From positions 310,001 to 374,000 of the forward strand of contig NC_026495.1 of assembly GCF_000328475.2 (NCBI RefSeq): a DNA stretch of 64,000 nt, given 5' to 3'. The position numbers and the translations under genes were made by a program. Below, piece by piece: positions 11,064 through 21,490 of this stretch. The notes under the pieces were generated by a model, which did not search any database, was not told the origin of the DNA, and was given only the letters and a program-made list of their open reading frames with translations. The DNA comes from Mycosarcoma maydis. Lineage: Eukaryota; Basidiomycota; Ustilaginomycetes; Ustilaginales. Each line of letters starts with the position of its first letter. Within the stretch, counting starts at the first letter, position 1.

Positions 11064-12326
11064 TTCCCTTGGATTAGGGGCAAGCAGCATGCACGATGCG
11101 TTATTCATTCGTGATTCGCTCAGGGTTGATGGTTAGCCGAGATTGTCAAAAACGTGGAGCTGCCCAACTTGACAAGGCGCGCACTGTGCTCCCATTTTTG
11201 TGTGTATTGTGAGTTTTTAGGGGTTAGGCGTGTCACGGCGTGTAAGGCTTTTGAGCTTACGTAGTAGGCGCCTCCTGACTCTGGTTCTCGCTTGACGGTG
11301 TGATGGGTGATTCTGTGATTCCACGGGAGGATCCTGTCGCGCTGCAATGACCCCTATCTGACTGTTCGTGGCGCGCATCAGACCGCGAACAAGGCGTGGA
11401 AGAGGAGAACGGTTCGCTTCTCACTTGGGTCTCAGCTGTCGTCGACTATCGCAGGCATGTTATAGCATCGACGAGCACGGGAACGCGGGACGAAGGTTGG
11501 TCAGAGAGTAGCAAGCTCGAGATGGGAGGAGGAGCCGATGGGGCCTGATGAGCAGCTCGGATCGACAGGACTCTTGTTTGTACTGTCACGCATGCATCGA
11601 GTTGATTGGGTTGATTCTTGGATCCACGCGCAGGGACGATGGTGACTCAGACCAAGAGCAAGGGCCGAGGTATAGGGGCTTTGAGCTTGGTCGAAGCACT
11701 AGCGCTAGGCTTGCAGGATGGCTGTGACAAGATCGAGGCTAGATTCATGATTGTGGCGAGACTGTTGCTGCACTTGACAAACATTCACGATTCAAGAGTC
11801 AAGGATGCATGGCGCTTGGTGTCGAGACAGCTTGGCGTAAGTAAGACCAACCAGCTTGCCAACCCGTCTTGAGTCCGATCAGCTTCAAGATGGATCTGGT
11901 TTCATCGAGCCCAAGGGCTTTTTTTGCGACAAATTGAACAGCGCCCGCTCACCACTCGCACACCTGTCCCGCCCTGGACTTGAATATTAATAAGTTGGCT
12001 CGATCAAGATAGGCGACAAGCCTTTTCTGTGTATATATGTAGAGATATATAATATAGTAATATTCGTTTGTGTGAGTCTGTATTTTTTTGAATTGAAGTG
12101 AAGGGGATTCGAGTGATTTGAATCGAGTTGCCAAATCAAGCGCCGCGGCGGTGGGTTTTGCATCTGCAGCTGGTCTCAGTGTAGAAGTGAGGCAAACAGT
12201 CGTGAGTCAGGGTGAAAATTCAAATTCAAATTTCCTAGATTCACCAAGTTATTCCGAGGTGGGTGTTGAACTTGTGACTCTGACTCGTGTAGGAACCGCA
12301 TCCTACGCCCGTGGGTCAAAACCTGG

Positions 12327-12374
12327 AAATCACGAATCGTGAATGACGAATGGTTGTGATTCACGATTCTCGCG
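12327..12374. repeat. Cluster of ATTCGTG-family words
   Basis: Contains aaatcacgaatcgtgaatg, a diverged copy gacgaatgg, and gattcacgattc in opposite orientations within 48 bp. Confidence 0.85.
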
Positions 12375-12654
12375 ATACGTGATAGGGGCTTTCGTCGATG
12401 CTCTGCGCCAACGTTGGAAATCGTGCTTCACGAATCAGGCGAGCCTCGTGCAACACGGAAGGACGGCTGCTTGGTTGGACCTGGTCGAATCAACAAGACT
12501 TGATACTGTGTGCCTGCAGGGAGGGTAATGTGCAAAGACGAGAGACAGTCACAGAGTGAAATGCATGCGTGCAGCTGCAACACACTCGGCGCGGCTGAAC
12601 CAGCTAAACTGGCTTTGTGATGCGCACACGGCTACACGCCAGCACTCAAAGTTC

Positions 12655-12678
12655 CAAAGCTGCAAAGCTGCAAAGCTG
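12655..12678. repeat. (CAAAGCTG)x3 tandem repeat
   Basis: Three perfect copies of an 8-bp unit, followed by a diverged gtagagc. It sits in the long gene-free interval. Confidence 0.9.
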
Positions 12679-12753
12679 TAGAGCTTCAGGCGCTTGTGCT
12701 TGGATTTCAGCACGAGACCGAGACCGACGCGCTCGCTCAGCTCACCGAGGGCG

Positions 12754-12798
12754 CTACTCGCTACTCGCTAGTGGTGAGTGGTGAGTGGTGAGTGGTGA
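12754..12798. repeat. Two abutting 7-bp arrays (CTACTCG, GTGGTGA)
   Basis: Two and a half copies of CTACTCG (12754-12770) run directly into four perfect copies of GTGGTGA (12771-12798). Both arrays have a 7-bp period but unrelated sequence. Confidence 0.92.
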
Positions 12799-13081
12799 GG
12801 GGTGCTTTCTTTGTCTGAGCTTATGCTCTCGCTATGCGTGATTCAGGATTTATGTTTCTCTAATCCGCCCGCAATCTGAATCAAATTGCTCGCTGCATCC
12901 ACGGTCCGCTGTTGGTCGGCAATCACAAACATCCTTCCTTGGCTTGCTTGTTTGGCTGTTTGTTGTTCAGCTCGTCATTCTACACCTGCAAAACCCCTCT
13001 CGACTTGTTCCCCCTTCTTCTTCTTCATCATCGTCAGCATCATCACGTCGTCGTCATCATCGTCATCATCATCATCATCAT

Positions 13082-13181
13082 NNNNNNNNNNNNNNNNNNN
13101 NNNNNNNNNNNNNNNNNNNNNNNNNNNNNNNNNNNNNNNNNNNNNNNNNNNNNNNNNNNNNNNNNNNNNNNNNNNNNNNNN
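13082..13181. other. Assembly gap (100 N)
   Basis: Exactly 100 N, the usual placeholder for a gap of unknown size. It directly follows a CAT/TCA trinucleotide run (about 13040-13081) and sits just before a 7-bp pyrimidine array, so collapse of simple repeats is the likely cause. ORFs drawn across it are not real. Confidence 0.98.
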
Positions 13182-13190
13182 CATCCGCAG

Positions 13191-13302
13191 CTTGTTGCTT
13201 GTTGCTTGTTCCTTGCTCCTGGCTCCTTGTTCCTTGTTCCTTGCTCCTGGCTCCTGGCTCCTGGCTCCTTGCTTCTTGCTTCTTGCTTCTTGCTTCTTGC
13301 TC
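13191..13302. repeat. 16-unit degenerate 7-bp array (CTTGCTT-like)
   Basis: Sixteen consecutive 7-bp units can be read without a shift: CTTGTTG, CTTGTTC, CTTGCTC, CTGGCTC and CTTGCTT variants. Purines occur at fixed positions in each unit. It lies in the presumptive leader of the kinase gene, right after the gap, and may extend into it. Confidence 0.95.
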
Positions 13303-13577
13303 CTCTCCGGCATTCTACCGCTTTTCTGACAATCCCACGCTGCTTGCCCCACCTCTTTCATCTCCCACCCTTGCAACACATCCCGACTCGGTCGACCTAC
13401 TCGGCTTCGCCACCATTGTTCATCTCGATTCATCACGCTCCGCTCCTCGGTCCCCCTGTTCACAACTACTTGGCCGAACGTTGAACGTCACCAACGTCTC
13501 ACCACGTACTTTCTCAAATACAACGCGACACGACAACCAACAGATTTGCTGCAGCTCGACAAATCGTTGACACATCG

Positions 13578-13610
13578 TCGAAACATCCTCGAAACATCCT
13601 CGAAACATCG
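13578..13610. repeat. (TCGAAACATCC)x3 tandem repeat
   Basis: Three copies of an 11-bp unit, the last ending in G rather than C. It lies about 200 bp upstream of the kinase start codon, probably in its 5' UTR or core promoter. Confidence 0.92.
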
Positions 13611-13803
13611 TCGCCGCATCATCCCGCACCTCGCTGCACTCACACCATCGCAACCCATCCCGTACAGAGCGACAACAACCGGCATCAACTCTCGTCGTGA
13701 CATGCCGTAGAGTTTGGGCTTGCTTCTTGCTTCTCGCTCACCTCCTCGGCTTTGCTCGCCCACCTCTCTTGCGCCGTGCTTTCTCTGGGCCTCACCACCC
13801 ATC

Positions 13804-16323
13804 ATGCCCAACCTACCACTACCTTCAAGGTCTCCCTTGCTTGGGTCGCGCAAAGCGTTGCGCGACCCCAGCCCTGCACCACCAACTCCTACACGCACCA
13901 GCTCCGCATCTCCATTTCCACCATCCTCCTCTTCCTCCTTAGCATCTTTCTCCGCAGCAGCTTCGTCCACGTCAATACCAGGTCCAAGCACTCCGCTCCA
14001 TTCTCCTACCAGGCTCGCCGCTTCCGGCAAGGAGCTTTCCGAACAGTACGAGCTGCTCGAAAAGATCGGTGCCGGCTCCTTTGGTACTGTCTACAAAGCC
14101 ATGCACAAGCAGTCGCGCCAGATCGTTGCCATCAAGCAAGTCGATCTCGAAGACTCGGACGACGACATTAGCGAGATCCAACAGGAGATCGCCCATCTCG
14201 CTCAGTGCGACAGCCAATGGGTCACACGCTACTACGGAAGCTTTGTAAAAGGCTACAAGCTCTGGATCATTATGGAGTATCTAGCAGGTGGATCCTGTCT
14301 TGATTTGCTCAAGGCCGGCTCCTTTTCCGAAGCGCACATTGCCATCATCTGTCGCGAGCTCCTCCTCGGTCTCGAGTACCTCCACAATGAAGGCAAGATT
14401 CATCGTGACATCAAGGCCGCCAACGTGCTTCTCTCAGCAAGCGGCAAAGTCAAGCTCGCCGACTTTGGTGTTGCCGCACAGCTCTCCAACAACAAGTCAA
14501 GACGCAACACGTTTGTCGGTACGCCTTTCTGGATGGCGCCCGAAGTCATCCGTCAAGCCGGTTACGACTACAAGGCCGACATCTGGTCCCTCGGTATCAC
14601 CGCCATCGAAATGGCCAAAGGCGAACCCCCGCTCGCCGAATACCATCCCATGCGCGTTCTCTTTCTCATCCCCAAAGCCAAGAGCCCCACGCTCCAAGGC
14701 AATTTTTCTTCCGCCTTCAAGGACTTTGTCGATCTCTGCCTCATCAAGGATCCCAAACATCGTCCCTCCACCAAGGAGCTCCTCTCGCATCGCTTTATCA
14801 AGTACGCCAAAAAGACGCTCCTCCTCACCGAACTCATCGAAAAGCATCAAGAGTACAAGTCACGCGGCGCTACACGCGGTGGCGCCATTGTCCGCGACCA
14901 CCTGCGCGGCCTCAACCCATCCGAGTCCACCATTGGCGGCGCCACCGTGATGAGCGAGTGGCAGTTTGATACCATGCGCTCCTCCATGTCAACCTATGAC
15001 GATCCGCACCCTGCTAACGCCGCAGAGCACCACAGCCACTTGGACGCCCATCTACATGTCTGGCCAAACTCGGGCCGTGCTCCACCTGCCACCATGGACG
15101 AGCGCGCAGGCTACAACACGGTCCGAGGCGCACGCCCCGCTGGCCACCTCATGGACGCTCTCGACAGCGCCATGCATACCCCTGTGCGTAACAATACACT
15201 CCGCGCGCATCGAGCTGCTAGAGCGGGCGATCACGACGACATTTCAGATCTATCCGCAGAGGCCTTTTCGAGCAGCGATGCACTCAACCATTCCTCCAGC
15301 ACACCCGCTACCTCGACCGCCTCTGGTCCTACAACGCCAGCAGAAAAGGTACCCGACTCGGTCCACGTTGACGCGCTGACCGCCTCATTCCAAGGCATCA
15401 AGGCCTCGGATGATGCTGCTGCCAACCGCTATCTTGCCGCCGGGCTTGGCAGAAATGCGGCAGCCGCTTCCTCCACCTCTCATCTGTCTCCACCATCCGT
15501 GAGCGCTTTGGCGGCGAGCACGGTCGATGTTTCCACCGCAGCTGCTACACTGGCATCGGCTGAACCCGGTTCCACCGCTACTCTGCACATCCGATGTGCT
15601 CGCGACGGCAAGGCTTCCCCAAGCCACAGCAGAAACAACTCGGCGGCATCCTCATCTCGTTCCACAGAGACGCGCCCACGTCGAAGCAGTTGGAACGAGC
15701 GAAACGACATCAACGGCACTGTGCTCAAGGAAGCCGATGTGGCCAATGGATTAGAGACACTCCGACCAGTGCGCCGACTCGATGCCACCGGCTCAGCCCA
15801 AGCCAGTCAGCAATACATGGCCAGCTTGCGCAGCGGTTCAGCTCCCTCCGGATTGGACAAGTCGGGCGAACCTCTTGCAGCGGACCCAGGTTCACCGCAG
15901 CGAGCGTTGCGCCACTCGCGCTCGGCACTCGCAAGCTCTTCGAGCACCGCCCAGCCGCACGCCACTGCGGGCGAGAACCTGGTACGCGACGTCATCTTGC
16001 CCGTCATGGATCGCGCCAAGCAGCAGGAGCTAGATGCAGCCGAGGTGGAAGCGCTCAACATGATCTCGAAAGGCTTTCAAGATCTCAGCATGCTCAATTC
16101 ACGTCTGGCTTACTCGACCATCGTCGATCTGCTGCTTAGCATCAACGACAACGAACAGGCACGCGAGAACCTTTCAACAACGTTTAGGCAAAAACTCTCG
16201 CGTCCTCAGGTCACCAAGTTGCAGCCGATGCCGCCAGCCGAAGAGGCGTCTAGATCGCCCATCGCCGACTTGCTATATGGCAGGTGGCTAGAGGGTCTAC
16301 GTACGCGATGGATGGGCTACTGA
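13804..16323 (+). CDS. Ste20-family (GCK-III) protein kinase, Nak1/Don3-like
   Basis: Serine/threonine kinase of the germinal-centre III group, which in fungi acts in polarity, septation and cell separation (Kic1/Nak1/POD-6 of the RAM/MOR pathway; Don3 in Ustilago maydis). I take the ATG at 13804, giving 839 residues; an in-frame ATG at 13714 would add 30 residues of leader-like sequence. The kinase domain covers about residues 82-335: glycine loop GAGSFG (89-94), catalytic Lys111 in VAIK, HRDIKAAN (200-207), DFG (220-222) and the GCK signature VGTPFWMAPEV. All catalytic residues are present. A 400-residue Ser/Ala-rich linker follows. The C-terminal 120 residues are conserved-looking (VVDLLLSI-type helix, then LYGRWLEGLRTRW at the very end). 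Which fungal paralogue it is, Nak1 or Don3, I cannot settle by eye. It converges with the CaMK gene, 295 bp apart. Confidence 0.9.
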   Translation: MPNLPLPSRSPLLGSRKALRDPSPAPPTPTRTSSASPFPPSSSSSLASFSAAASSTSIPGPSTPLHSPTRLAASGKELSEQYELLEKIGAGSFGTVYKAMHKQSRQIVAIKQVDLEDSDDDISEIQQEIAHLAQCDSQWVTRYYGSFVKGYKLWIIMEYLAGGSCLDLLKAGSFSEAHIAIICRELLLGLEYLHNEGKIHRDIKAANVLLSASGKVKLADFGVAAQLSNNKSRRNTFVGTPFWMAPEVIRQAGYDYKADIWSLGITAIEMAKGEPPLAEYHPMRVLFLIPKAKSPTLQGNFSSAFKDFVDLCLIKDPKHRPSTKELLSHRFIKYAKKTLLLTELIEKHQEYKSRGATRGGAIVRDHLRGLNPSESTIGGATVMSEWQFDTMRSSMSTYDDPHPANAAEHHSHLDAHLHVWPNSGRAPPATMDERAGYNTVRGARPAGHLMDALDSAMHTPVRNNTLRAHRAARAGDHDDISDLSAEAFSSSDALNHSSSTPATSTASGPTTPAEKVPDSVHVDALTASFQGIKASDDAAANRYLAAGLGRNAAAASSTSHLSPPSVSALAASTVDVSTAAATLASAEPGSTATLHIRCARDGKASPSHSRNNSAASSSRSTETRPRRSSWNERNDINGTVLKEADVANGLETLRPVRRLDATGSAQASQQYMASLRSGSAPSGLDKSGEPLAADPGSPQRALRHSRSALASSSSTAQPHATAGENLVRDVILPVMDRAKQQELDAAEVEALNMISKGFQDLSMLNSRLAYSTIVDLLLSINDNEQARENLSTTFRQKLSRPQVTKLQPMPPAEEASRSPIADLLYGRWLEGLRTRWMGY

Positions 16324-16618
16324 ACTAAGCATCTCCCTACATTCGTGATTTGTTTTCGACGCATGCATCCTGCATTCTAATATGGTTTCTTGACACATTC
16401 ACTTGCTCTCTTCTGCATTTCTCATGGACTTTTTTTTCCCGATCACTATGCTGTATCGATCTAGCTCCACCTTCTCGAAATCCGTGTGAGGAAGCGCTCG
16501 GTGAGAAGCGATCTGAGTTCGAGTTGCGTGTTTCGAAAACAATTTCCATTGCAGAGGAAGAGCCGAAGACAAACATGACGGCGTGCATACGTTCCAGAGG
16601 CGGACAAGCCGTAGCAGT

Positions 16619-17713
16619 TCAGTTGGCCGCGCGAGTTTCTTGCGCCAGTAGGACCTGGTCCAGATTGCTGGATTCATCCTCTGCCTCCCTGATGGTCTGT
16701 CTCAACTTTTCAATCTCTTCCTTGTTGGGTTGCTGTTCGTTGGTCCTCAACCTATTGATGAGACGAATTCCGTTGACTGCCTTTCGGAAAGTGCGCTTGG
16801 CGTTGAAAGCGCTCTTGATGTCTGGGAGCAGATCCTTCTGTTCTGCACTAGCGACGGGTTGAGCACCGCCTTCGGTGGGAGCCGCTTCTTGCAACCATCG
16901 GTGCTGCAATGCCTCTTTAGCGCTAAGACGTTTTGCAGGGTCAATCGTCAGCAGCTTGTTGATAAAGTCTTTGGCATCCTCCGAAACGTCTTCCCAGTAC
17001 TGCGTGGGTTCGAATCGATAGTCGGCATTGATGATCGCTTGCATCTCTTCCATTGTCGTGTCGCGATCGAACGGGGTATAGCCGCACAGGAGAAAGTAGG
17101 TAATCACGCCGATCGCCCACATGTCGACGGGTTTACCGTGACCCGTCTTTTTAAAGATCTCGGGTGCCATATACCCGGGTGTACCGCAGGTGGTCGAAAG
17201 CACCGTGATCTTTTCATCATCCACTACCCTCGACAGACCAAAGTCAGCAATCAAAAGATCACTCTCTTCCGTCTTGTCCCTAAACAAAAGGTTTTCGGGT
17301 TTCAGATCACGATGGACGATGCCTTGATCGTGCAAGTAGACAACTGCATCCACAATGGTACGAACGATATGAGCCGCATCCTTTTCGTAATAGTTGCCGC
17401 GCTCACAGATCCGATCGAACAGTTCACCTCCTACACACAGATCCGTGACCAGGTAGAGGTTGTTCATCGTTTCAAAGTAGTCGACGAGCGTGACGATGGA
17501 TCGATGTCCCTGCGACACGCGTTTGAGCGCTTGGATCTCATTGCGAACCATGTGTTCTCGTCCCTCCATCAGTTTTTTCGAAATCACTTTGCATGCGTAG
17601 TATTGGCCTGTTTTGATGTGCACTGCTTCCTTGACCACAGCGTATGTGCCTTGGCCGAGCGTACGGCCCGTCTTGTACGCGCATGGCACCGTTTGCGGAT
17701 TTGACGAGGCCAT
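16619..17713 (-). CDS. Ca2+/calmodulin-dependent protein kinase (CaMK I type)
   Basis: Predicted 364-residue cytosolic kinase activated by calcium-calmodulin. The kinase domain spans about residues 13-275: glycine loop GQGTYAVV (20-27), catalytic Lys42, HRDLKPEN (134-141), DFG (157-159) and GTPGYMAPE. The activation loop LSTTCGTPGY carries Thr174, the equivalent of the CaMKI residue phosphorylated by CaMKK (family knowledge). Residues about 295-325 (FNAKRTFRKAVNGIRLINRL) form a basic amphipathic helix typical of the autoinhibitory and calmodulin-binding segment. The rest is a short acidic tail. Length and architecture match fungal CMK1/CMK2 proteins. The gene shares a divergent promoter region of about 1 kb with DOT1. 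Confidence 0.92.
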   Translation of the reverse strand: MASSNPQTVPCAYKTGRTLGQGTYAVVKEAVHIKTGQYYACKVISKKLMEGREHMVRNEIQALKRVSQGHRSIVTLVDYFETMNNLYLVTDLCVGGELFDRICERGNYYEKDAAHIVRTIVDAVVYLHDQGIVHRDLKPENLLFRDKTEESDLLIADFGLSRVVDDEKITVLSTTCGTPGYMAPEIFKKTGHGKPVDMWAIGVITYFLLCGYTPFDRDTTMEEMQAIINADYRFEPTQYWEDVSEDAKDFINKLLTIDPAKRLSAKEALQHRWLQEAAPTEGGAQPVASAEQKDLLPDIKSAFNAKRTFRKAVNGIRLINRLRTNEQQPNKEEIEKLRQTIREAEDESSNLDQVLLAQETRAAN

Positions 17714-18758
17714 ACTTATGATTCACGTTGGACGGCGTGCTGATACGTAGTCGAGAGGCGGTCCGGTGTCGAAGTTGTCGGTCGATGCGAAAACAAGTTA
17801 CGTGTATCGGTCTGTTGCAATCGACGTGAGAAGGGACAGATGCGGATGTGGTCGGTGGTAGACAAGATCAAGACATAGCGAGCAAGTGGTGAGTCGAGCT
17901 TCGAAATCACAAATTGCACCCAACACCAATCGCTGCAGTGTGCTGCGCCCTGATGCTATTTAAAGTGTGAAACGCTGCGTGCACAGACACAGAGTTTATC
18001 TCGCCTTTCAGCAATCGTGAATCGTGAATCACAATCACGAATCACGAATACCTTGTCGTGATGTTATGCATGCCTCTTGACCGCAAAAACGACGCTAATT
18101 ATTGCGCTGCATTACCCGCACGAGAGAATCCCCAATCACGCTGACCTAACCCGAGTCAAGAAATCACGAAAGTCGTGAAATCAGAAACAAAAGCTAAGAG
18201 AAGCTAAATCAGTCATCTGATACGTGACATCGAGCTCTTCTTGCACCCGATGCACAGCCGAGCCGCGCGCGTCTTTACGCTCGCTGTTCCACGCTCAACT
18301 CTGCAGCGAGCTGCCAGAGTCGTGCGTCGTGAGTGTTGTGGACCTAAGAATCAAAAGCATCCTGTCAAAGTCTGGATTTGTGCATATCCTTCCGTCCGCC
18401 CGTACCACCATCACCACCACCATCCTACCGCCTGCTTCGTTACCATTGCATTGTCATCCATCCCAAATAGGCTACGGAAATCACCCTTAAATTCCCATAT
18501 CCGGGCTTGTACGATATCCACTGCGACTCATCGCACCTGCTCACACTATTTGGCCGTACCAGGCTCTGTACTAGTATAAGTATCTTTCTCAACCTCTGCG
18601 TGGTCACCTTTCTACAACAAATACCCTGATCCGCTTTCTGTTTGTCCACACTCTCCGGTAGCCCTCTGCTACTTGAATTCGCTTGGCATATGCGTCTCGA
18701 GGCGTAGAAGGGTTCTGCCCGCAACACAGTCCAGACCTCCACCGTCATTCTGCCCGCC
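17714..18758. promoter_or_regulatory. Divergent promoter region, CaMK and DOT1
   Basis: About 1 kb between two divergent start codons, so it must hold both promoters. A cluster of ATTCGTG-family words lies in the middle (18013-18050 and 18163-18182). The DOT1-proximal 300 bp is pyrimidine-rich, and a CAC/CAT run lies at 18410-18425. No ORF here looks real. Confidence 0.7.
18013..18050. repeat. ATTCGTG-family cluster
   Basis: Reads as two AATCGTG units, then AATCACA, AATCACG and AATCACG, so both orientations of the word meet in 38 bp. Confidence 0.9.
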
Positions 18759-21155
18759 ATGATCAATTTCTTCGGCGGCAAGGCGCCAACAGCCGCTCAG
18801 CCGGCATCATCAACATCGACTGCTGTCAATGGCGCTAGATTCGCATCCGTATCGACATCCTCTTCCGCTTCCGCTTCCGCTGCAGGCCAGCCCCCCCTCA
18901 AAAAGACCAAAATCGCTCCATCACCCGTCACAGTCGTCACCACTGTTAAGAAAAAGGTGGCTCCACCCACATCCGTAGAGCCACGTGATCCCATCGCTGC
19001 ACTTTCCGGCTACAACTCCAAAAATGCGCTCCCCGAGGAGAAGCGTCGGCGCATCATCGAAGAGAGGCTTGCTGCTCAGCGACAAAAGTCGATCGAGTCC
19101 AGTCTCGAGGCTCAGTTGAGAGCTCCCACCAAATCTTTGTCCAAATCTCAATCTGCCAGTTCAACTTCCAGACGTTCCGCTGCATCTTTCTCCAAGCCAA
19201 AGACAAAGAAACCACGCAAAAAGGTGGTCGACTCGGACTCTGACCATGACGAATTTGGTGATTATGGCAAATCATCTCGCAAGCCCAGCACCGCTCCTTC
19301 CACCCCTCGTGCATCTAAGCGCACCAGCGTCGATCCACATCCGACCTCAGATAGCTACCAGAAAGTAGGCAGAGATGGGGTTCAACCAAATTATACTGTT
19401 CCTCGCGACATTCGCGCATCAACTTCCCCAACAAATACCACTGCAATACCAATAGACACCCAGTCCAGGCCTAGCAAGCCAATCTCGTCGGCCGACATTG
19501 TCACCGCCAACATCAAAAACTACGGCCCCTACTTCAATGGCCTCGGCGATGCTCCGCGTGCTGTGCTCGAGTATCCTGGTACAGACGCATCGGAAGAATT
19601 CCTGCTACTCGTCCCCAAGGATGCTGATGAGTACGATCCATTGATGGAGCTCCTCGCCACCGTTCGTGCCATTGTGACACACTACCTCACCCCGGAGCAG
19701 CGCAAAGCCTTTGGCTCTCTCGACAGTTTGGAAGTTTCCAACAACGCCGGTATGATCCTACCCAGTGCTACCCATGGTGCCTCAGCCTCAACAAGCGCCG
19801 TTTGCAACATGGTGGCGGCACTCACCGACTCGAATGGCATCAACGGCGCACGTGCCAAGTCAGCCGACTTGCTCGATGGCCAGGGCTCCAAGGCTGAGCG
19901 CAGAAACCACCTAGTCGGTGCTGGAACGTATAAAGACACCGGATCCATGACACCAGAGCCACACGCCAACGGCATCTCACAGACAGCACCTGTGTCTCCC
20001 ACCTCGCAGACTAGCGGTATCAGTGCATCGGCGGGTGGCAGCTCGGTCGCTAAAACGGTTCTAGTCAACAATGCACTGCTTCGCCTAGATTCTCCTGCTC
20101 CCACCGAGCTCTCAGTTGCTTCAGACCACTCCTCCACCCCGGCTGCATCTTGCGGCACCGATCCAGATTCTATCCTTCGCTCCTTCACCAAAGCACGCAA
20201 TCGCCGCGATGGACCCCTGTTTATGCGAACGCTCGCACGTTTCAACTCGGCGCTCGCCGCTTTGCGCGACACTGGCGCACTGGCAGCCAACATTGCCGAT
20301 CTCGGCTCTTGCACCGGTGTTCCCGAGGGCATCTGGCGTTTGATCCAGGACCAAGTGTATGCACGAGTCGTCGGTCCACGCGTTGAAGAACTCGGTCGCT
20401 ATCAAGCGTTCTCCGACAACGTCTATGGCGAGTTGCTTCCGCGCTTCATGTCCGAGATTGCCCAACTCACCCTCTTGGGACCGGAAAAGGTGTTTGTCGA
20501 TCTGGGCTCGGGTGTCGGCAACCTGTTGATCCAGACGAGTCTGCAGACGGGTGCCGAAGCGTATGGATGCGAGATGATGCGCATCCCTGCTTCGCTGGCG
20601 AGTCAACAGGTTGTCGAGGCGCAGCTGCGCTGGGCCGCGTGGGGTCTGCGCGGCGGCTCAGCGATTGAAGCATGGCAGGGTGATTTCGGCGATCATGGCG
20701 GCGTGCGCGACGTGCTGAAACGCGCCGATGTGGTGCTGGTCAACAACTACGCGTTTCTGCCCAAGACCAACGAAAACCTCTCGTTACTCTTTCTCGACTT
20801 GCCCGATGGCGCTAAAGTGGTTTCGCTGAAACCGTTCGTCCCGCCCGACTTCCGGTTGACACAGAGAACGCTCAGTAGTCCATTGGCGATCCTAAGGGTC
20901 ACAGAGAGATTGTATACCTCGGGTTGTGTGAGTTGGGCCGATGGTGGCGGAAAGTATTACATCCAGGAGGTGGACAGGAGCTTGGTGAGGGAGTTTTTGC
21001 AGAATGCAGGAGCAGCCACGAGAGCCAAGAGGGGGAAGGTGAGCGAGGGAGACGACACGGTGGCCGCGAGCGATCTTATGGTCGGTCAGGATGTGAGGCG
21101 CAAGCGATGGAAGGCTGCACTTCAGGACGATGATGAGGACGACGACGAATTTTGA
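18759..21155 (+). CDS. DOT1: Histone H3-K79 methyltransferase DOT1
   Basis: Nuclear S-adenosylmethionine-dependent enzyme that methylates lysine 79 of histone H3 within nucleosomes, with roles in silencing and DNA-damage response. The 798-residue protein has a long Ser-rich, basic N-terminal region (residues 1-220) with Lys clusters that probably contact nucleosomal DNA or acidic patches. A conserved segment at about 250-320 is followed by a Ser/Ala-rich linker. The catalytic DOT1 domain covers about 470-755. It includes YGELLPRF, the SAM-binding loop DLGSGVGN (581-588), GCEMM, and the active-site NNYAFLP (662-668), where fungal and animal DOT1 share the NN-[YF]-AF signature. The tail is acidic (DDDEDDDEF). 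No intron is needed. Identity rests on several independent motifs. Confidence 0.96.
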   Translation: MINFFGGKAPTAAQPASSTSTAVNGARFASVSTSSSASASAAGQPPLKKTKIAPSPVTVVTTVKKKVAPPTSVEPRDPIAALSGYNSKNALPEEKRRRIIEERLAAQRQKSIESSLEAQLRAPTKSLSKSQSASSTSRRSAASFSKPKTKKPRKKVVDSDSDHDEFGDYGKSSRKPSTAPSTPRASKRTSVDPHPTSDSYQKVGRDGVQPNYTVPRDIRASTSPTNTTAIPIDTQSRPSKPISSADIVTANIKNYGPYFNGLGDAPRAVLEYPGTDASEEFLLLVPKDADEYDPLMELLATVRAIVTHYLTPEQRKAFGSLDSLEVSNNAGMILPSATHGASASTSAVCNMVAALTDSNGINGARAKSADLLDGQGSKAERRNHLVGAGTYKDTGSMTPEPHANGISQTAPVSPTSQTSGISASAGGSSVAKTVLVNNALLRLDSPAPTELSVASDHSSTPAASCGTDPDSILRSFTKARNRRDGPLFMRTLARFNSALAALRDTGALAANIADLGSCTGVPEGIWRLIQDQVYARVVGPRVEELGRYQAFSDNVYGELLPRFMSEIAQLTLLGPEKVFVDLGSGVGNLLIQTSLQTGAEAYGCEMMRIPASLASQQVVEAQLRWAAWGLRGGSAIEAWQGDFGDHGGVRDVLKRADVVLVNNYAFLPKTNENLSLLFLDLPDGAKVVSLKPFVPPDFRLTQRTLSSPLAILRVTERLYTSGCVSWADGGGKYYIQEVDRSLVREFLQNAGAATRAKRGKVSEGDDTVAASDLMVGQDVRRKRWKAALQDDDEDDDEF

Positions 21156-21490
21156 TCAGGTGTGCGCTCCCACACGTTGGTCAGTGGAGTCGTACGCCCC
21201 GTTCCTCGACAATAGCACCGAGAGCGTCTACCACGATGCACAAGATTCGCGCCAGTGCTGATGCGACATGTGCTGGCTACCTATAGCTCATCGGCGCATT
21301 CAACATCTGCCGCTCGCACAACGCCCAATGTGAATGACAAGGTCCGGGCTGTTTGTGAAGACCACGAACAGGGTATCACGTGTACAAGTCTGTATTGCCA
21401 AGATATGTGTTGTGCGGTAGGGTATATGAGGATGCTCGTGACTGATACAGTGGACCTTGGAAAACATGGCGCTTACAGCGAGATGCGGTC
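21156..21490. other. Short convergent intergenic segment
   Basis: 335 bp between the stops of DOT1 and the mitochondrial carrier gene. It should contain both 3' UTRs. I see no repeat or ORF of note. Confidence 0.6.

Larger units (their letters stand above)
9594..13803. other. 4.2 kb gene-free interval and kinase leader
   Basis: No convincing gene on either strand. ORFs here are under 100 codons, or run through the assembly gap, and lack family resemblance. The left part is the promoter side of the TFC6-like gene. From about 12990 to 13800 the plus strand is strongly pyrimidine-rich, as expected for the promoter and 5' UTR of the downstream kinase. The interval holds many repeat words (9825-9970, 11024-11064, 12327-12374), several tandem micro-arrays listed separately, an A/T-rich patch at about 12025-12080, and a 100-N gap. 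An unannotated non-coding transcript cannot be excluded. Confidence 0.6.

Noticed and set aside
12886..13570. ORFs of 147-208 codons running through the 100-N gap
   Set aside because: They depend on a placeholder gap and on low-complexity CAT and CTTG repeats; not evidence of a protein.
16730..17704. 324-codon plus-strand ORF opposite the CaMK gene
   Set aside because: Antisense shadow; the minus strand encodes a complete, motif-rich kinase.
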